A DNA stretch of 64,000 nucleotides, taken from NCBI RefSeq assembly GCF_009857135.1, contig NZ_CP047318.1:3472001-3536000 (forward strand). Direction: 5' to 3'. Positions 17,307 through 25,593 of the stretch are shown here, one piece after another. Position 1 is the first letter of the stretch. Every line of letters starts with the position of its first letter. This DNA comes from Streptomyces sp. HM190. Its GTDB lineage: Bacteria > Actinomycetota > Actinomycetes > Streptomycetales > Streptomycetaceae. Position numbers and translations under genes: made by a program. Under the pieces are notes generated by a model. That model was not told the origin of the DNA, ran no database searches, and saw only the letters and a program-made list of their open reading frames with translations.

Positions 17307-18965
17307 ATGGTACGGAGCGACGTGCGCGGGGACGGGGGGCAGCCGCGCGTCGAGGAACCCGGCGAGCGGGGCGAGGGCCTCACGTCGCCGGACGGCTCGT
17401 CCGGCGACGACGGGAGCGCCAGAGTCCCCGAGCCGCGCAAACGCGGCGGCGCAGAGGGACGCGGGCCGGCCGGTACGGCCACACCGCGCAGGCGCAGGCG
17501 GGCGCTGCGCTGGTCGGCGACGTTGCTCGCGGTGGTCATACTCGGCACCGCGGGAGCCGGTTACGTCTACTACCGGCACCTGAACGGCAACATCAAGAAG
17601 GAGAAGCTCAATCTCGGCGACACCAAGATCGCCGAGCCCACTCCCAACGCGGCGGGCCAGACCCCGCTGAACATCCTGCTGATCGGCTCCGACGCGCGGG
17701 ACACCAAGGAGAACCAGAAACTCGGCGGCGCCCGCGAGACCTTCGGCGGCACCCCGCTCGCCGACGTACAGATGCTGCTGCACCTGTCCGCCGACCGCAG
17801 CAACATGTCGGTGATCAGCATGCCCCGCGACACGCTGCTCGACATCCCCAAGTGCACCGACCCCGACGACGGCAAGGTGTACGCGGCGACCACCCGGTCG
17901 ATGACCAACGAGTCGCTCGGCCGCGGCGGACCCGGCTGCACGGTCGCCACCTGGCAGGAGCTGACCGGCATCCACATCGACCACTTCATGATGGTCGACT
18001 TCGCCGGTGTGGTCTCGATGGCCGACGCCATCGGCGGCGTACCCGTCTGCGTCACCGACAACATCGAGTCCCGGGACAGCCAGGGCCACGGCTCCGGCCT
18101 GAAGCTGGAGAAGGGCACCACCTACATCCAGGGCAAGCAGGCCCTGCAGTGGCTGCGCACCCGGTACGGCTTCGAGGACGGCAGCGACATCGCCCGCGCC
18201 AAGGCGCAGCACATGTACATGAACTCGATGGTCCGCGAACTGCGCGAGAACGCCACCATCACCAACCCGAACAAGCTGCGCAAGCTCGCCGAGGAGGCCA
18301 CACAGGCCCTCACCGTCGACCCCGGCCTCGGTGACGTGGCGGCGCTCTACGACCTCAGCAAGGAACTGCGCAAGGTCGAGCCGGCCCGGATCACGATGAC
18401 GACGATGCCGTTCACCTACGTCGGCGCGCGCGTGGTGCCCAAGGAGGGCGACGCGGAGAAGCTGTTCCGGCTGGTGCGCGAGGACATCGCCCTCGACGGC
18501 AAGGACGCGAGGAAGGACACCGCCGAGGACCCGGTCTCCGACGACCCCGCGGCGGCGGACGACGAGATCGGCGTACTGGTGCGCAACGGCACCCTGACGT
18601 CCTCCCTCGGCGCCGCCCCCGGCCGGGCCCACGCCGTCTCCCAGCTCCTCGTCCAGGAGGGCTTCACCAGGGCCTCGGCGGACTCGACCACCGCCACCAC
18701 CGAGGACAAGACGGTCGTGCGCTACCCGAGCGCCGAACTGGAGGGCGACGCGCAGGCGGTCGCCAAGGCGCTCGGCATCCCGCTCGGCCAGGTGGAGAAG
18801 TCGACGAACGTCAGCGGCGTCACGCTCGTCGTCGGCGCCGACTGGCGCGAGGGCGACACGTACAAGGCCGAGAAGGAGGACGACAAGACCCCCAAGTCGG
18901 CGGACGCGCTGAACGGCGCCGACAAGGACGCCTGCATGAAGGTCGACCCCAACTTCACCTGGTAG
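17307..18965 (+). CDS. LCP family protein 3 with C-terminal LytR_C domain
   Basis: I place the start at ATG 17307 because GGGGAGGGG lies just upstream and codon bias becomes strong there. An in-frame ATG at 17220 would add 29 basic residues. The 552-residue product has an acidic cytoplasmic segment, one membrane helix near 80-100, an LCP domain (LIGSDARD, SMPRDTLLD, LRTRYGFEDGSDIAR) and a LytR_C domain (IGVLVRNGTL). In the usual R-D-T triad segment it reads LADVQMLLHL, so the threonine and arginine seen in its neighbours are replaced. Its substrate may therefore differ. A very strong hairpin follows the stop. Confidence 0.87.
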   Translation: MVRSDVRGDGGQPRVEEPGERGEGLTSPDGSSGDDGSARVPEPRKRGGAEGRGPAGTATPRRRRRALRWSATLLAVVILGTAGAGYVYYRHLNGNIKKEKLNLGDTKIAEPTPNAAGQTPLNILLIGSDARDTKENQKLGGARETFGGTPLADVQMLLHLSADRSNMSVISMPRDTLLDIPKCTDPDDGKVYAATTRSMTNESLGRGGPGCTVATWQELTGIHIDHFMMVDFAGVVSMADAIGGVPVCVTDNIESRDSQGHGSGLKLEKGTTYIQGKQALQWLRTRYGFEDGSDIARAKAQHMYMNSMVRELRENATITNPNKLRKLAEEATQALTVDPGLGDVAALYDLSKELRKVEPARITMTTMPFTYVGARVVPKEGDAEKLFRLVREDIALDGKDARKDTAEDPVSDDPAAADDEIGVLVRNGTLTSSLGAAPGRAHAVSQLLVQEGFTRASADSTTATTEDKTVVRYPSAELEGDAQAVAKALGIPLGQVEKSTNVSGVTLVVGADWREGDTYKAEKEDDKTPKSADALNGADKDACMKVDPNFTW

Positions 18966-18975
18966 TCCGGGAACA

Positions 18976-19016
18976 CGTGTGGGGCGCCTCCCGAAGCCCG
19001 GGAGGCGCCCCACACG
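18976..19016. terminator. 18-bp perfect bidirectional hairpin
   Basis: CGTGTGGGGCGCCTCCCG (18976-18993) pairs perfectly with its complement at 18999-19016 around a 5-base loop. It sits between the convergent LCP gene 3 and the glycosyltransferase gene and should stop transcription from both sides. Confidence 0.85.
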
Positions 19017-19032
19017 TTCGCATCGGACTGGT

Positions 19033-20061
19033 TCAGCTCTCGGTGAGCACGGCCGGACGGCGGGACGCGATGACCTTCTTCGCCAGCGACTTCGGGCTGG
19101 TCAGGAAGCCGAAGCCCCACGACATGTGCATCGTGGCGAGGGCGAGGGGGATCTGCAGCCGCGCCTTCAGCGGCAGGCCCCTGCCCGCCGGGACCGAACC
19201 CGCGACGATCGCCGCGAGATAGCCACCGGGGACGACGAACCCGACCGGCGTGAGCAGTGCGCCCACCAGCAGACCGGCGGCTATCGCGCACACGGCGGTC
19301 GGCGGGGCGAGGTAGCGCAGGTTGATGGAGCCCTGGTGGTAGCGGGCGACGACGTGCCGCCAACGCCCGTAGTCCTTGTACTGCTTGGCCAGCGCCTTCA
19401 CGCTGGGCCGGGGCCGGTAGGACACCTTCAGCTCCGGCGAGAACCAGATGAGGCCGCCGGCCTCCCTGATCCGGAAGTTCAGCTCCCAGTCCTGGGCGCG
19501 GATGAACTCCACGTTGTAGCCGCCCTGCCGCTCCAACGCCTCGCGCCGGAAGACACCCAGGTAGACCGTCTCGGCCGGACCGGCCTGCCCTCCCGTGTGG
19601 AAGGCGGCGTTGCCCACACCGATCTTCGAGGTCATGGCGGCGGCGACGGCCCGCTCCCAGTCGTTCTCGCCCTCGGCGTGCATGATGCCGCCGACGTTCT
19701 GCGCGCCGGTCTCCTCCAGGAGCCGTACCGCGGTGGCGATGTAGTTCGGCGAGAGCATGCCGTGGCCGTCGACGCGGACCACGATCGGATGGCGGGACGC
19801 CTCGATCGCGGCGTTCAGCGCGGCGGGCGTACGACCGGTGGGGTTCGGCACGGTGTGCACGCGCGGGTCTTCGGCCACGAGCTGGGCCGCGATCTCGTCC
19901 GTACGGTCCGTGGACGGACCGAGGGCGATCACGACCTCCATCTCGCCGGCGTACTCCTGCGCGAGGATCGCTTGGACGGCCCCGCGCAGATGCCGCTCCT
20001 CGTTGAGGACGGGCATGATCACAGACACGGCGGGGAGCCGCACGTCGGGCTTGGCGTTCAT
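19033..20061 (-). CDS. Family 2 glycosyltransferase with C-terminal membrane segments
   Basis: This 342-residue protein starts at ATG 20061. The GT2 domain begins VSVIMPVLNEERHLRGAV and carries VRVDGHGM (the DXD-like position) and the acceptor motif AQDWELNFRI. Two hydrophobic segments near residues 255-300 suggest membrane attachment, as in succinoglycan ExoA-type enzymes. It lies inside the LCP cluster on the opposite strand and may help make a glycan that LCP ligases attach. Substrate is unknown. Confidence 0.85.
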   Translation of the reverse strand: MNAKPDVRLPAVSVIMPVLNEERHLRGAVQAILAQEYAGEMEVVIALGPSTDRTDEIAAQLVAEDPRVHTVPNPTGRTPAALNAAIEASRHPIVVRVDGHGMLSPNYIATAVRLLEETGAQNVGGIMHAEGENDWERAVAAAMTSKIGVGNAAFHTGGQAGPAETVYLGVFRREALERQGGYNVEFIRAQDWELNFRIREAGGLIWFSPELKVSYRPRPSVKALAKQYKDYGRWRHVVARYHQGSINLRYLAPPTAVCAIAAGLLVGALLTPVGFVVPGGYLAAIVAGSVPAGRGLPLKARLQIPLALATMHMSWGFGFLTSPKSLAKKVIASRRPAVLTES

Positions 20062-20196
20062 AGGGGGCTCACGTTACCGCGAACGGGGGACAGCGACGCG
20101 CGCCGCCCGGTCGCCGGAACGGGCCGCGCGGCGACTGCGCCTACGGTGCTCAGCGTTCCCCCCGTCTCCCCGACCGGTCACGCGGAGGTGTCCGCC

Positions 20197-21636
20197 ATGC
20201 CCGCACCGCCCCGCCGCCCCGCACGGCCGCAGCAGCCCAGGCCCCCGGTACGCCCGAGGAAACGCGGCTGGGCCATGCGGGTCGCGACCACGCTGTCGGT
20301 GGTGGTGCTGGCCGCCGCGGGCATCGGGCACGCGGTGGTCACCAGCCTCGACGACCGGATCGCCCGCGTCGACCCCTTCAAGGACATGAAGAACCGCCCC
20401 GAGGCGGGCAACGGCATGAACGTCCTGCTGGTCGGCACCGACGGCCGCGACCGCGTCAGCGAGGAGCAGCGGCGCGCCTACCGGCTCGGCGGCGCCCCCT
20501 GCCACTGCACGGACACCATGATGATCGTCCACATCTCGGAGGACAGGGAGCGGGCCAGCGTCGTGAGCCTGCCCCGCGACTCCTACGCCGAGGCGCCCGC
20601 GCACACCGACCGCACCACCGGCAAGACCCGCGCCGCCCACCCGATCAAGCTGAACGCCGCGTACGCGGAGGGCGGCCCCCCGCTCACCGTCCGCACGGTC
20701 GAGCACATGACCAAGGTGAAGATCGACCACTACGTCGAGGTCGACTTCACCAGCTTCATGCGGACCGTGGACGTCCTCGGCGGCGTCAGGATCTGCACCG
20801 CCCAGCCGCTGAAGGACTCCTACACCGGCCTCGACCTGGCCGCGGGCTCCCACGACCTCGACGGCGGCGAGGCCCTGCAGTACGTCCGCGCCCGCCACAC
20901 CGACGGCTCCTCCGACCTCGGCCGCATGAAGCGCCAGCAGCGCTTCATGGCCGCCCTCATGGCGCAGGCCACGTCCTCCGGGGTGCTCCTCAACCCGATC
21001 AAGTTCCGCGACATCACCCGCGCCGTGCTCGGCTCGGTCCGCGCCGACAAGGAGTTCGGCGCCGGCGAGCTGATCGACCTCGGCCGCGCCATGCGCAACC
21101 TCACGCCCGCGTCCTCCGAGTTCACCACCGTCCCCATCGGCCGCATGGGCCACGTCGTCGAAGGACTCGGCTCGACCCTCCTGTGGGACACCGCCAAGTC
21201 GCGCCGCCTGTTCCGGGCCCTGCGCGACGACCGCCCCCTCGCCCCCTACCGGACCCGCGGCAAGCGCGCCCTCGTCGAGGTGGCCCCGCGGCAGATCCGC
21301 GTCCAGGTCGAGAACGGCACGCCCGTCGCCGGCCTCGGCCGCACGGTCGACCGCCAGTTGGCGGCCACCGGCTTCCGCACCACCGGCACCCCGGTGAACG
21401 CCGGGCGCACCGACGTCCGCCGCACGGTCGTCGTGCACGACCCGCGCTGGGACCGCTCGGCCCGGTCCCTGGCGACCGCCCTGCCGGGCGCGGAGCTGCG
21501 GAAGGCCCCGGGGCAGGGCCCGGTCCTGCGGGTCATCGCCGGAGCTGACTTCAGGAAGGTCCGCAAGGTACGGGCCGAGGACCCCGACCAGGGCGAGTTC
21601 GGCGTGGTCAGGGGCGACGAGGTGACCTGCCCCTGA
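20197..21636 (+). CDS. LCP family protein 4 with C-terminal LytR_C domain
   Basis: The ATG at 20197 has GGAGG 8 bases upstream. The 479-residue protein begins with a Pro/Arg-rich tail, then a membrane helix (VATTLSVVVLAAAGIGHAVV). Its LCP domain carries VGTDGRDR, SLPRDSY, KLNAAYAEGG and VRARHTDGSSDLGRMKRQQRF. A LytR_C domain (IRVQVENGTPVAG) closes the protein. It has an unusual CHCTDT segment where most members have RSDT, placing two cysteines next to the active site. The stop is 33 bases from the convergent thioesterase gene. Confidence 0.9.
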   Translation: MPAPPRRPARPQQPRPPVRPRKRGWAMRVATTLSVVVLAAAGIGHAVVTSLDDRIARVDPFKDMKNRPEAGNGMNVLLVGTDGRDRVSEEQRRAYRLGGAPCHCTDTMMIVHISEDRERASVVSLPRDSYAEAPAHTDRTTGKTRAAHPIKLNAAYAEGGPPLTVRTVEHMTKVKIDHYVEVDFTSFMRTVDVLGGVRICTAQPLKDSYTGLDLAAGSHDLDGGEALQYVRARHTDGSSDLGRMKRQQRFMAALMAQATSSGVLLNPIKFRDITRAVLGSVRADKEFGAGELIDLGRAMRNLTPASSEFTTVPIGRMGHVVEGLGSTLLWDTAKSRRLFRALRDDRPLAPYRTRGKRALVEVAPRQIRVQVENGTPVAGLGRTVDRQLAATGFRTTGTPVNAGRTDVRRTVVVHDPRWDRSARSLATALPGAELRKAPGQGPVLRVIAGADFRKVRKVRAEDPDQGEFGVVRGDEVTCP

Positions 21637-21669
21637 AGGGCGCGGCCGCTGCTGGTCGCCGGGGGCGGC

Positions 21670-22218
21670 TCAGTCGCCCAGGCCCTCCGCGATCCGCTTC
21701 TCCCGCAGCTCCAGGATCGCCTTGCGGCGGGCCAGCCGGTGCGTCCGGCGGATCTGCGCCTCCTGGCAGCGCCGCCGGTCCCGCTCGGTCTCCGGCAGCA
21801 CCGGCGGCACCCGGCGCGGCTTGCCGTCGGCGTCGACCGCCGCGAACACCAGGTACGCCGACCCCACCTGCTGCGGCGGCGTCGACTCGTTCCACCGCTC
21901 CGCGAGCACCCGGACACCGATCTCCATCGACGTCCGCCCCGTCCAGTTCACCTGGGCCTTCACATGGACCAGGTCGCCCACCCGGACCGGCTCCAGGAAG
22001 GCCATCTCGTCCATGGAGGCGGTGACCGCCGGGCCACCGGAATGACGTCCGGCCACCGCGCCCGCCGCGTCGTCGACGAGCTTCATGATCACACCACCGT
22101 GCACCGTCCCCAGCAGGTTGGTGTCGTTGTGGGTCATGATGTGGCTCAGGGTGGTCCGGGACGCCGAGGTCGGCTTGCCGGGTATATCGGATTCCGCTGC
22201 GGGGGCCTGCTCTGTCAT
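21670..22218 (-). CDS. Acyl-CoA thioesterase, hotdog fold
   Basis: This 182-residue protein starts at ATG 22218, which follows AAGGTGG. The hotdog core contains HIMTHNDTNLLGTVHGGVIMKLVDDAA, with the conserved asparagine/aspartate and HGG of the YciA/BACH-type acyl-CoA thioesterases. A basic, probably helical C-terminal extension (RRCQEAQIRRTHRLARRKAI) follows. It should hydrolyse acyl-CoA to free acid and CoA in the cytoplasm. It is flanked by LCP genes and has no obvious functional link to them. Confidence 0.85.
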   Translation of the reverse strand: MTEQAPAAESDIPGKPTSASRTTLSHIMTHNDTNLLGTVHGGVIMKLVDDAAGAVAGRHSGGPAVTASMDEMAFLEPVRVGDLVHVKAQVNWTGRTSMEIGVRVLAERWNESTPPQQVGSAYLVFAAVDADGKPRRVPPVLPETERDRRRCQEAQIRRTHRLARRKAILELREKRIAEGLGD

Positions 22219-22337
22219 GGCGTCCACCTTATGCGTGACCTCGTCAGGTCCGCTTTGCATCAGCTTGGCAACAGCCGCGCTGCGAAATTCCGGCGACCCT
22301 TGTACGGCCCACAGGGGAGCCCGGCACACTGGGGCGC

Positions 22338-23594
22338 ATGAACGATTGGCCCGAGGGATGGTCCGACAGCAACCGCGGCGGCGGGTACGGACAGGGAAGC
22401 GCCGGCGCACACCCCGACGGGGCGCGCGTGATGCGACAGGTCCGCCGCGGTCCGTCGGCGCCCCCTCAGGGCGGTGTGCCGCAGCAGCCGGCGTACGGCG
22501 ACGTGTACGACAACCAGGGCGCGGGCCAGTACGACAGCGGCTACAACACCGGCCAGGTGTACGGCGGCGGCGGTGCCGGTGGCCACGGCGGCCGGGGTGA
22601 GCGTCCCGCGCCGGACTGGCGGCGCCGGATCAAGTGGACGGCGATCACCGTCACCGTCGTCCTCCTCGGCACCACGATCGGCACCTACTTCTGGGCCGAC
22701 TCCAAGCTGAACCGCGAGGTCGACCTGTCGAAGGTCATCGAACGGCCGGAGGAGGGCGAGGGCACCAACTACCTGATCGTCGGCTCCGACAGCCGCGAGG
22801 GCCTGTCCGACGCGCAGAAGAAGGAACTCCACACCGGGTCCGCCGACGGCAAGCGCACCGACTCGATGATGATCCTGCACACCGGGTCGGCCGGGCCGAC
22901 GCTGATCTCGCTGCCCCGCGACTCGAACGTGGAGATCCCCAGCTTCGTGGGCTCCGAGTCCGGCAAGACGTACAAGGGCACCGGCCGCCAGGTGAAGCTG
23001 AACGCCGCGTACGCCGAGGACGGGCCGGAACTGCTGGTCCGGACCGTGGAGGCCAACACGGGGCTGCGCATCGACCACTACGTGGAGATCGGCTTCGCCG
23101 GCTTCGCGAACATCGTCGACGCGGTCGGCGGCGTGGAGATCGACATCCCCAAGGGCGGCCTGAAGGACACCAAGTCCGGCGCGAACTTCGAGGCGGGCAA
23201 GCAGACCCTGAACGGCGAGCAGTCCCTGGCGTTCGTCCGCACCCGCTACGCCCTCGCGCGCAGCGACCTCGACCGCACGAAGAACCAGCAGAAGTTCCTC
23301 GCGGCCCTCGCCAACCAGACGGCGACCCCGAGCACGGTCCTGAACCCCTTCAAGCTGTACCCGACGATGAGCGCCGGCCTCGACACGCTGATCGTCGACA
23401 AGGACATGGGCCTGTTCGACCTGGCCGACATGTTCTGGGCCATGAAGGGCGTCACCGGCGGCGACGGCAGGTCGATGAACATGCCCATCTCGGGCAACGC
23501 CGCCAACGGCAACCTCCAGTGGGACACCGCGAAGGTGAAGAAGCTGGTGGAGGAGCTGAAGAACGACGAGACGGTGACCGTCTCGGACAACTGA
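22338..23594 (+). CDS. LCP family protein 5
   Basis: This 418-residue protein has a Gly/Tyr/Gln-rich cytoplasmic N-terminal region of about 90 residues and one membrane helix (WTAITVTVVLLGTTIGTYF). The LCP domain contains IVGSDSREG, KRTDSMMILH, SLPRDSN, KLNAAYAEDG and VRTRYALARSDLDRTKNQQKF. There is no LytR_C domain. A CACACT sequence ends 7 bases before the ATG, so the transcript may be leaderless. It is the last LCP gene of the cluster and is followed by a hairpin. Confidence 0.9.
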   Translation: MNDWPEGWSDSNRGGGYGQGSAGAHPDGARVMRQVRRGPSAPPQGGVPQQPAYGDVYDNQGAGQYDSGYNTGQVYGGGGAGGHGGRGERPAPDWRRRIKWTAITVTVVLLGTTIGTYFWADSKLNREVDLSKVIERPEEGEGTNYLIVGSDSREGLSDAQKKELHTGSADGKRTDSMMILHTGSAGPTLISLPRDSNVEIPSFVGSESGKTYKGTGRQVKLNAAYAEDGPELLVRTVEANTGLRIDHYVEIGFAGFANIVDAVGGVEIDIPKGGLKDTKSGANFEAGKQTLNGEQSLAFVRTRYALARSDLDRTKNQQKFLAALANQTATPSTVLNPFKLYPTMSAGLDTLIVDKDMGLFDLADMFWAMKGVTGGDGRSMNMPISGNAANGNLQWDTAKVKKLVEELKNDETVTVSDN

Positions 23595-23609
23595 CCCGGC
23601 GGACGACGT

Positions 23610-23646
23610 GACCGGGGGGCATCCCGTGACGGGGTGCCCCTCGGTC
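23610..23646. terminator. Bidirectional hairpin after LCP gene 5
   Basis: GACCG with GGGGCATCCC pairs with GGGGTGCCCC followed by CGGTC across a 4-6-base loop, allowing one mismatch. It separates the convergent LCP gene 5 and the Cys-rich protein gene. Confidence 0.65.
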
Positions 23647-23678
23647 GTGCGGGTCGGGTGGGCCCGGCCCGGCTCGGC

Positions 23679-24041
23679 TCAGGCCGTCGCGCCCGCCATC
23701 GCCCGGCACATCTCGGAGCAGCGGCGACACGCCTCGGCACAGCGCATCATCTGGGGATCGTCCGGCATGGACATGCACGCCTCGGCGCACATGTCACAGG
23801 CGCGGGCGCACATCGCGCACATCTCGGCGCTCATCGGGGAGCGGCGCATCATCATGTCCGCGCACATGCGGGTCATCTCGGCGCAGTCCATCAGCGTGCG
23901 CATGATCTGCATCTGGGCCTGACCGCCGGCCTGCATGCAGGAGCTCATGGTCTCCTCGCACACGGTGTGGCACGTCATGCACGCGTTGACGCAGTCCTGC
24001 ATCTCCTTGCTCATCGCGGTCATGGATCCGGTCTCCTGCAT
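23679..24041 (-). CDS. Cys/Met-rich four-helix-bundle protein, copper storage type
   Basis: This 120-residue protein has 16 cysteines and about 20 methionines, arranged as repeated CxxxC and CxxC pairs on predicted helices (CVNACMTCHTVC, CAMCARACDMC). This matches the DUF326/Csp family of four-helix bundles whose cysteines line a core binding many Cu(I) ions. There is no signal peptide, so it would be a cytosolic (Csp3-like) copper store or detoxifier. The ATG at 24041 has GGAGGAG upstream. No copper pump or regulator is adjacent. Metal identity is inferred from the family. Confidence 0.82.
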   Translation of the reverse strand: MQETGSMTAMSKEMQDCVNACMTCHTVCEETMSSCMQAGGQAQMQIMRTLMDCAEMTRMCADMMMRRSPMSAEMCAMCARACDMCAEACMSMPDDPQMMRCAEACRRCSEMCRAMAGATA

Positions 24042-24164
24042 GGCTCCTCCAGGGGTGGGAGCGGGGGTCCGGGGCGGACCCCGTGCACTACCGTCCTACG
24101 CCCCCCTGCCCCCGGCCGCCATCGGGCGGAAGCAAACAATCCACACCATTCACCCCACAACTCA

Positions 24165-24193
24165 ACGGCCCCCGGCAGGGTGCCGGGGGCCGT
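24165..24193 (-). terminator. 13-bp hairpin terminator after the acyl-CoA dehydrogenase gene
   Basis: ACGGCCCCCGGCA (24165-24177) pairs perfectly with TGCCGGGGGCCGT (24181-24193) around a 3-base loop. It begins 22 bases beyond the dehydrogenase stop on the minus strand. Confidence 0.8.
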
Positions 24194-24214
24194 GGACGGG
24201 TTGCGCCGGAGGAG

Positions 24215-25372
24215 TTACGGCAGGTTGCGGGCCATGACGATCCGCTGGACCTGGTTGGTGCCCTCGTATATCTGCGTGATCTTGGCGTCGCGCATCATGC
24301 GCTCCACCGGGTAGTCGCGGGTGTAGCCGTAGCCGCCGAGGAGTTGGACGGCGTCGGTGGTGACCTCCATCGCCACGTCCGACGCGAAGCACTTGGCGGC
24401 GGCGCCCTGGAAGGTGAGGTCGCTGTCGCCGCGCTCGGAGGCGGCGGCGGCCTGGTAGGTCAGGGCGCGGGCGGCGGCGATCTTCATGGCCATGTCGGCG
24501 AGCATGAACTGGATGCCCTGGAAGTCGGCGATGGGCTTGCCGAACTGCTTGCGCTCCTGGACGTAGCCCTTGGCGTAGTCGAGGGCGCCCTGGGCGACGC
24601 CGAGGGCCTGGGCGGCGATGGTGATGCGGGTGTGGTCCAGGGTCTTCATCGCCGTGGCGAAGCCGGTGCCCTCCTCGCCGATCATGCGGTCGGCGGGGAT
24701 GCGGACGTTGTCGAGGTAGACCTCGCGGGTCGGGGAGCCCTTGATCCCGAGCTTCTTCTCCGGGGCGCCGAAGGAGACGCCCTCGTCGGACTTCTCGACG
24801 ACGAAGGCGGAGATGCCCTTGGAGCGCTTCGTGGGATCGGTGACGGCCATCACCGTGTAGTACTCGGACTCGCCGGCGTTGGTGATCCAGCGCTTCACGC
24901 CGTTGAGGATCCAGTGGTCGCCGTCGCGGACCGCCTTGGTCTTCATGCCGGCCGCGTCGGAGCCCGCGTCGGGCTCGGAGAGGCAGTACGAGAACATGCC
25001 CTCGCCCTTGGCGAGCGGGGCCATGTACTTCTTCTTCAGCTCCTCGGAGCCGGAGAGGATGACCGGGAGCGAGCCGAGCTTGTTGACGGCCGGGATGAGG
25101 GAGGAGGAGACGCAGACGCGGGCCACCTCCTCGATCACGATGACCGTGGCGAGCGCGTCGGCGCCGGCGCCGCCGTACTCCTCGGGCACGTGCACGGCGT
25201 GCAGGTCGTTCGCGACGAGCGCTTCGAGCGCCTCGCGGGGGAAGCGGGCCTCCTCGTCGACCGCGGCGGCGTGGGGCGCGATCTTCGCCTCGGCGAGGGA
25301 ACGGATCGCGTCACGGAGCATGTCGTGCTCCTCGGACGGGCGGTACAGGTCGAAATCAGCCGATCCGGCCAA
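24215..25372 (-). CDS. Acyl-CoA dehydrogenase
   Basis: This 385-residue flavoprotein is of normal family length. Recognisable elements are FSYCLSEPDAGSDAAGMKT, KRWITNAGESEYYTVMA, the catalytic-region QFGKPIADFQGIQF, and the C-terminal QLLGGYGYTRDYPVERMMRDAKITQIYEGTN signature split over its usual positions. It catalyses alpha,beta-dehydrogenation of acyl-CoA with FAD, passing electrons to ETF. The start codon reads TTG at 25372. The leader is unusually AT-rich with a TAAC/GTTA dyad, suggesting control by a fatty-acid or TetR-type repressor encoded elsewhere. Confidence 0.92.
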   Translation of the reverse strand: MAGSADFDLYRPSEEHDMLRDAIRSLAEAKIAPHAAAVDEEARFPREALEALVANDLHAVHVPEEYGGAGADALATVIVIEEVARVCVSSSLIPAVNKLGSLPVILSGSEELKKKYMAPLAKGEGMFSYCLSEPDAGSDAAGMKTKAVRDGDHWILNGVKRWITNAGESEYYTVMAVTDPTKRSKGISAFVVEKSDEGVSFGAPEKKLGIKGSPTREVYLDNVRIPADRMIGEEGTGFATAMKTLDHTRITIAAQALGVAQGALDYAKGYVQERKQFGKPIADFQGIQFMLADMAMKIAAARALTYQAAAASERGDSDLTFQGAAAKCFASDVAMEVTTDAVQLLGGYGYTRDYPVERMMRDAKITQIYEGTNQVQRIVMARNLP

Positions 25373-25393
25373 GGTCTCTCACGCTCCCGATGC

Positions 25394-25411
25394 TAACTAC
25401 CGTTAAGTAAC
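25394..25411 (-). promoter_or_regulatory. AT-rich overlapping dyad upstream of the acyl-CoA dehydrogenase
   Basis: TAAC (25394-25397), GTTA (25402-25405) and TAAC (25408-25411) form two overlapping inverted repeats. A minus-strand TTGAGT lies just upstream at about 25411-25416 as a possible -35 box. The position, about 25-40 bases before the gene, suits a repressor site. No cognate regulator is adjacent. Confidence 0.45.
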
Positions 25412-25593
25412 TCAAATTTTAAAGGGACTGCCCACCCGAGAGATACGTGAGCTTGGCGACAGGTCCGGACCCGGTCCCGGCTCCAGGGGGAATCTGCCCG
25501 GTGAGGGGGCCGGACACGCCCCGACTATGCTCAGGCAGCGCACGCGCCGCGCACGACGCGGCGCACCCCCGGCCGTACGTCCCAGGAGCATCC

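Noticed and set aside
15343..19013. Two minus-strand frames of over 600 codons opposite LCP genes 2 and 3
   Set aside because: Antisense shadows; the plus strand carries intact LCP and LytR_C domains with proper ribosome sites.
18979..20196. 406-codon N-terminal extension of LCP protein 4
   Set aside because: It is antisense to the glycosyltransferase gene. The true start is the ATG at 20197 with GGAGG upstream and a membrane helix soon after.
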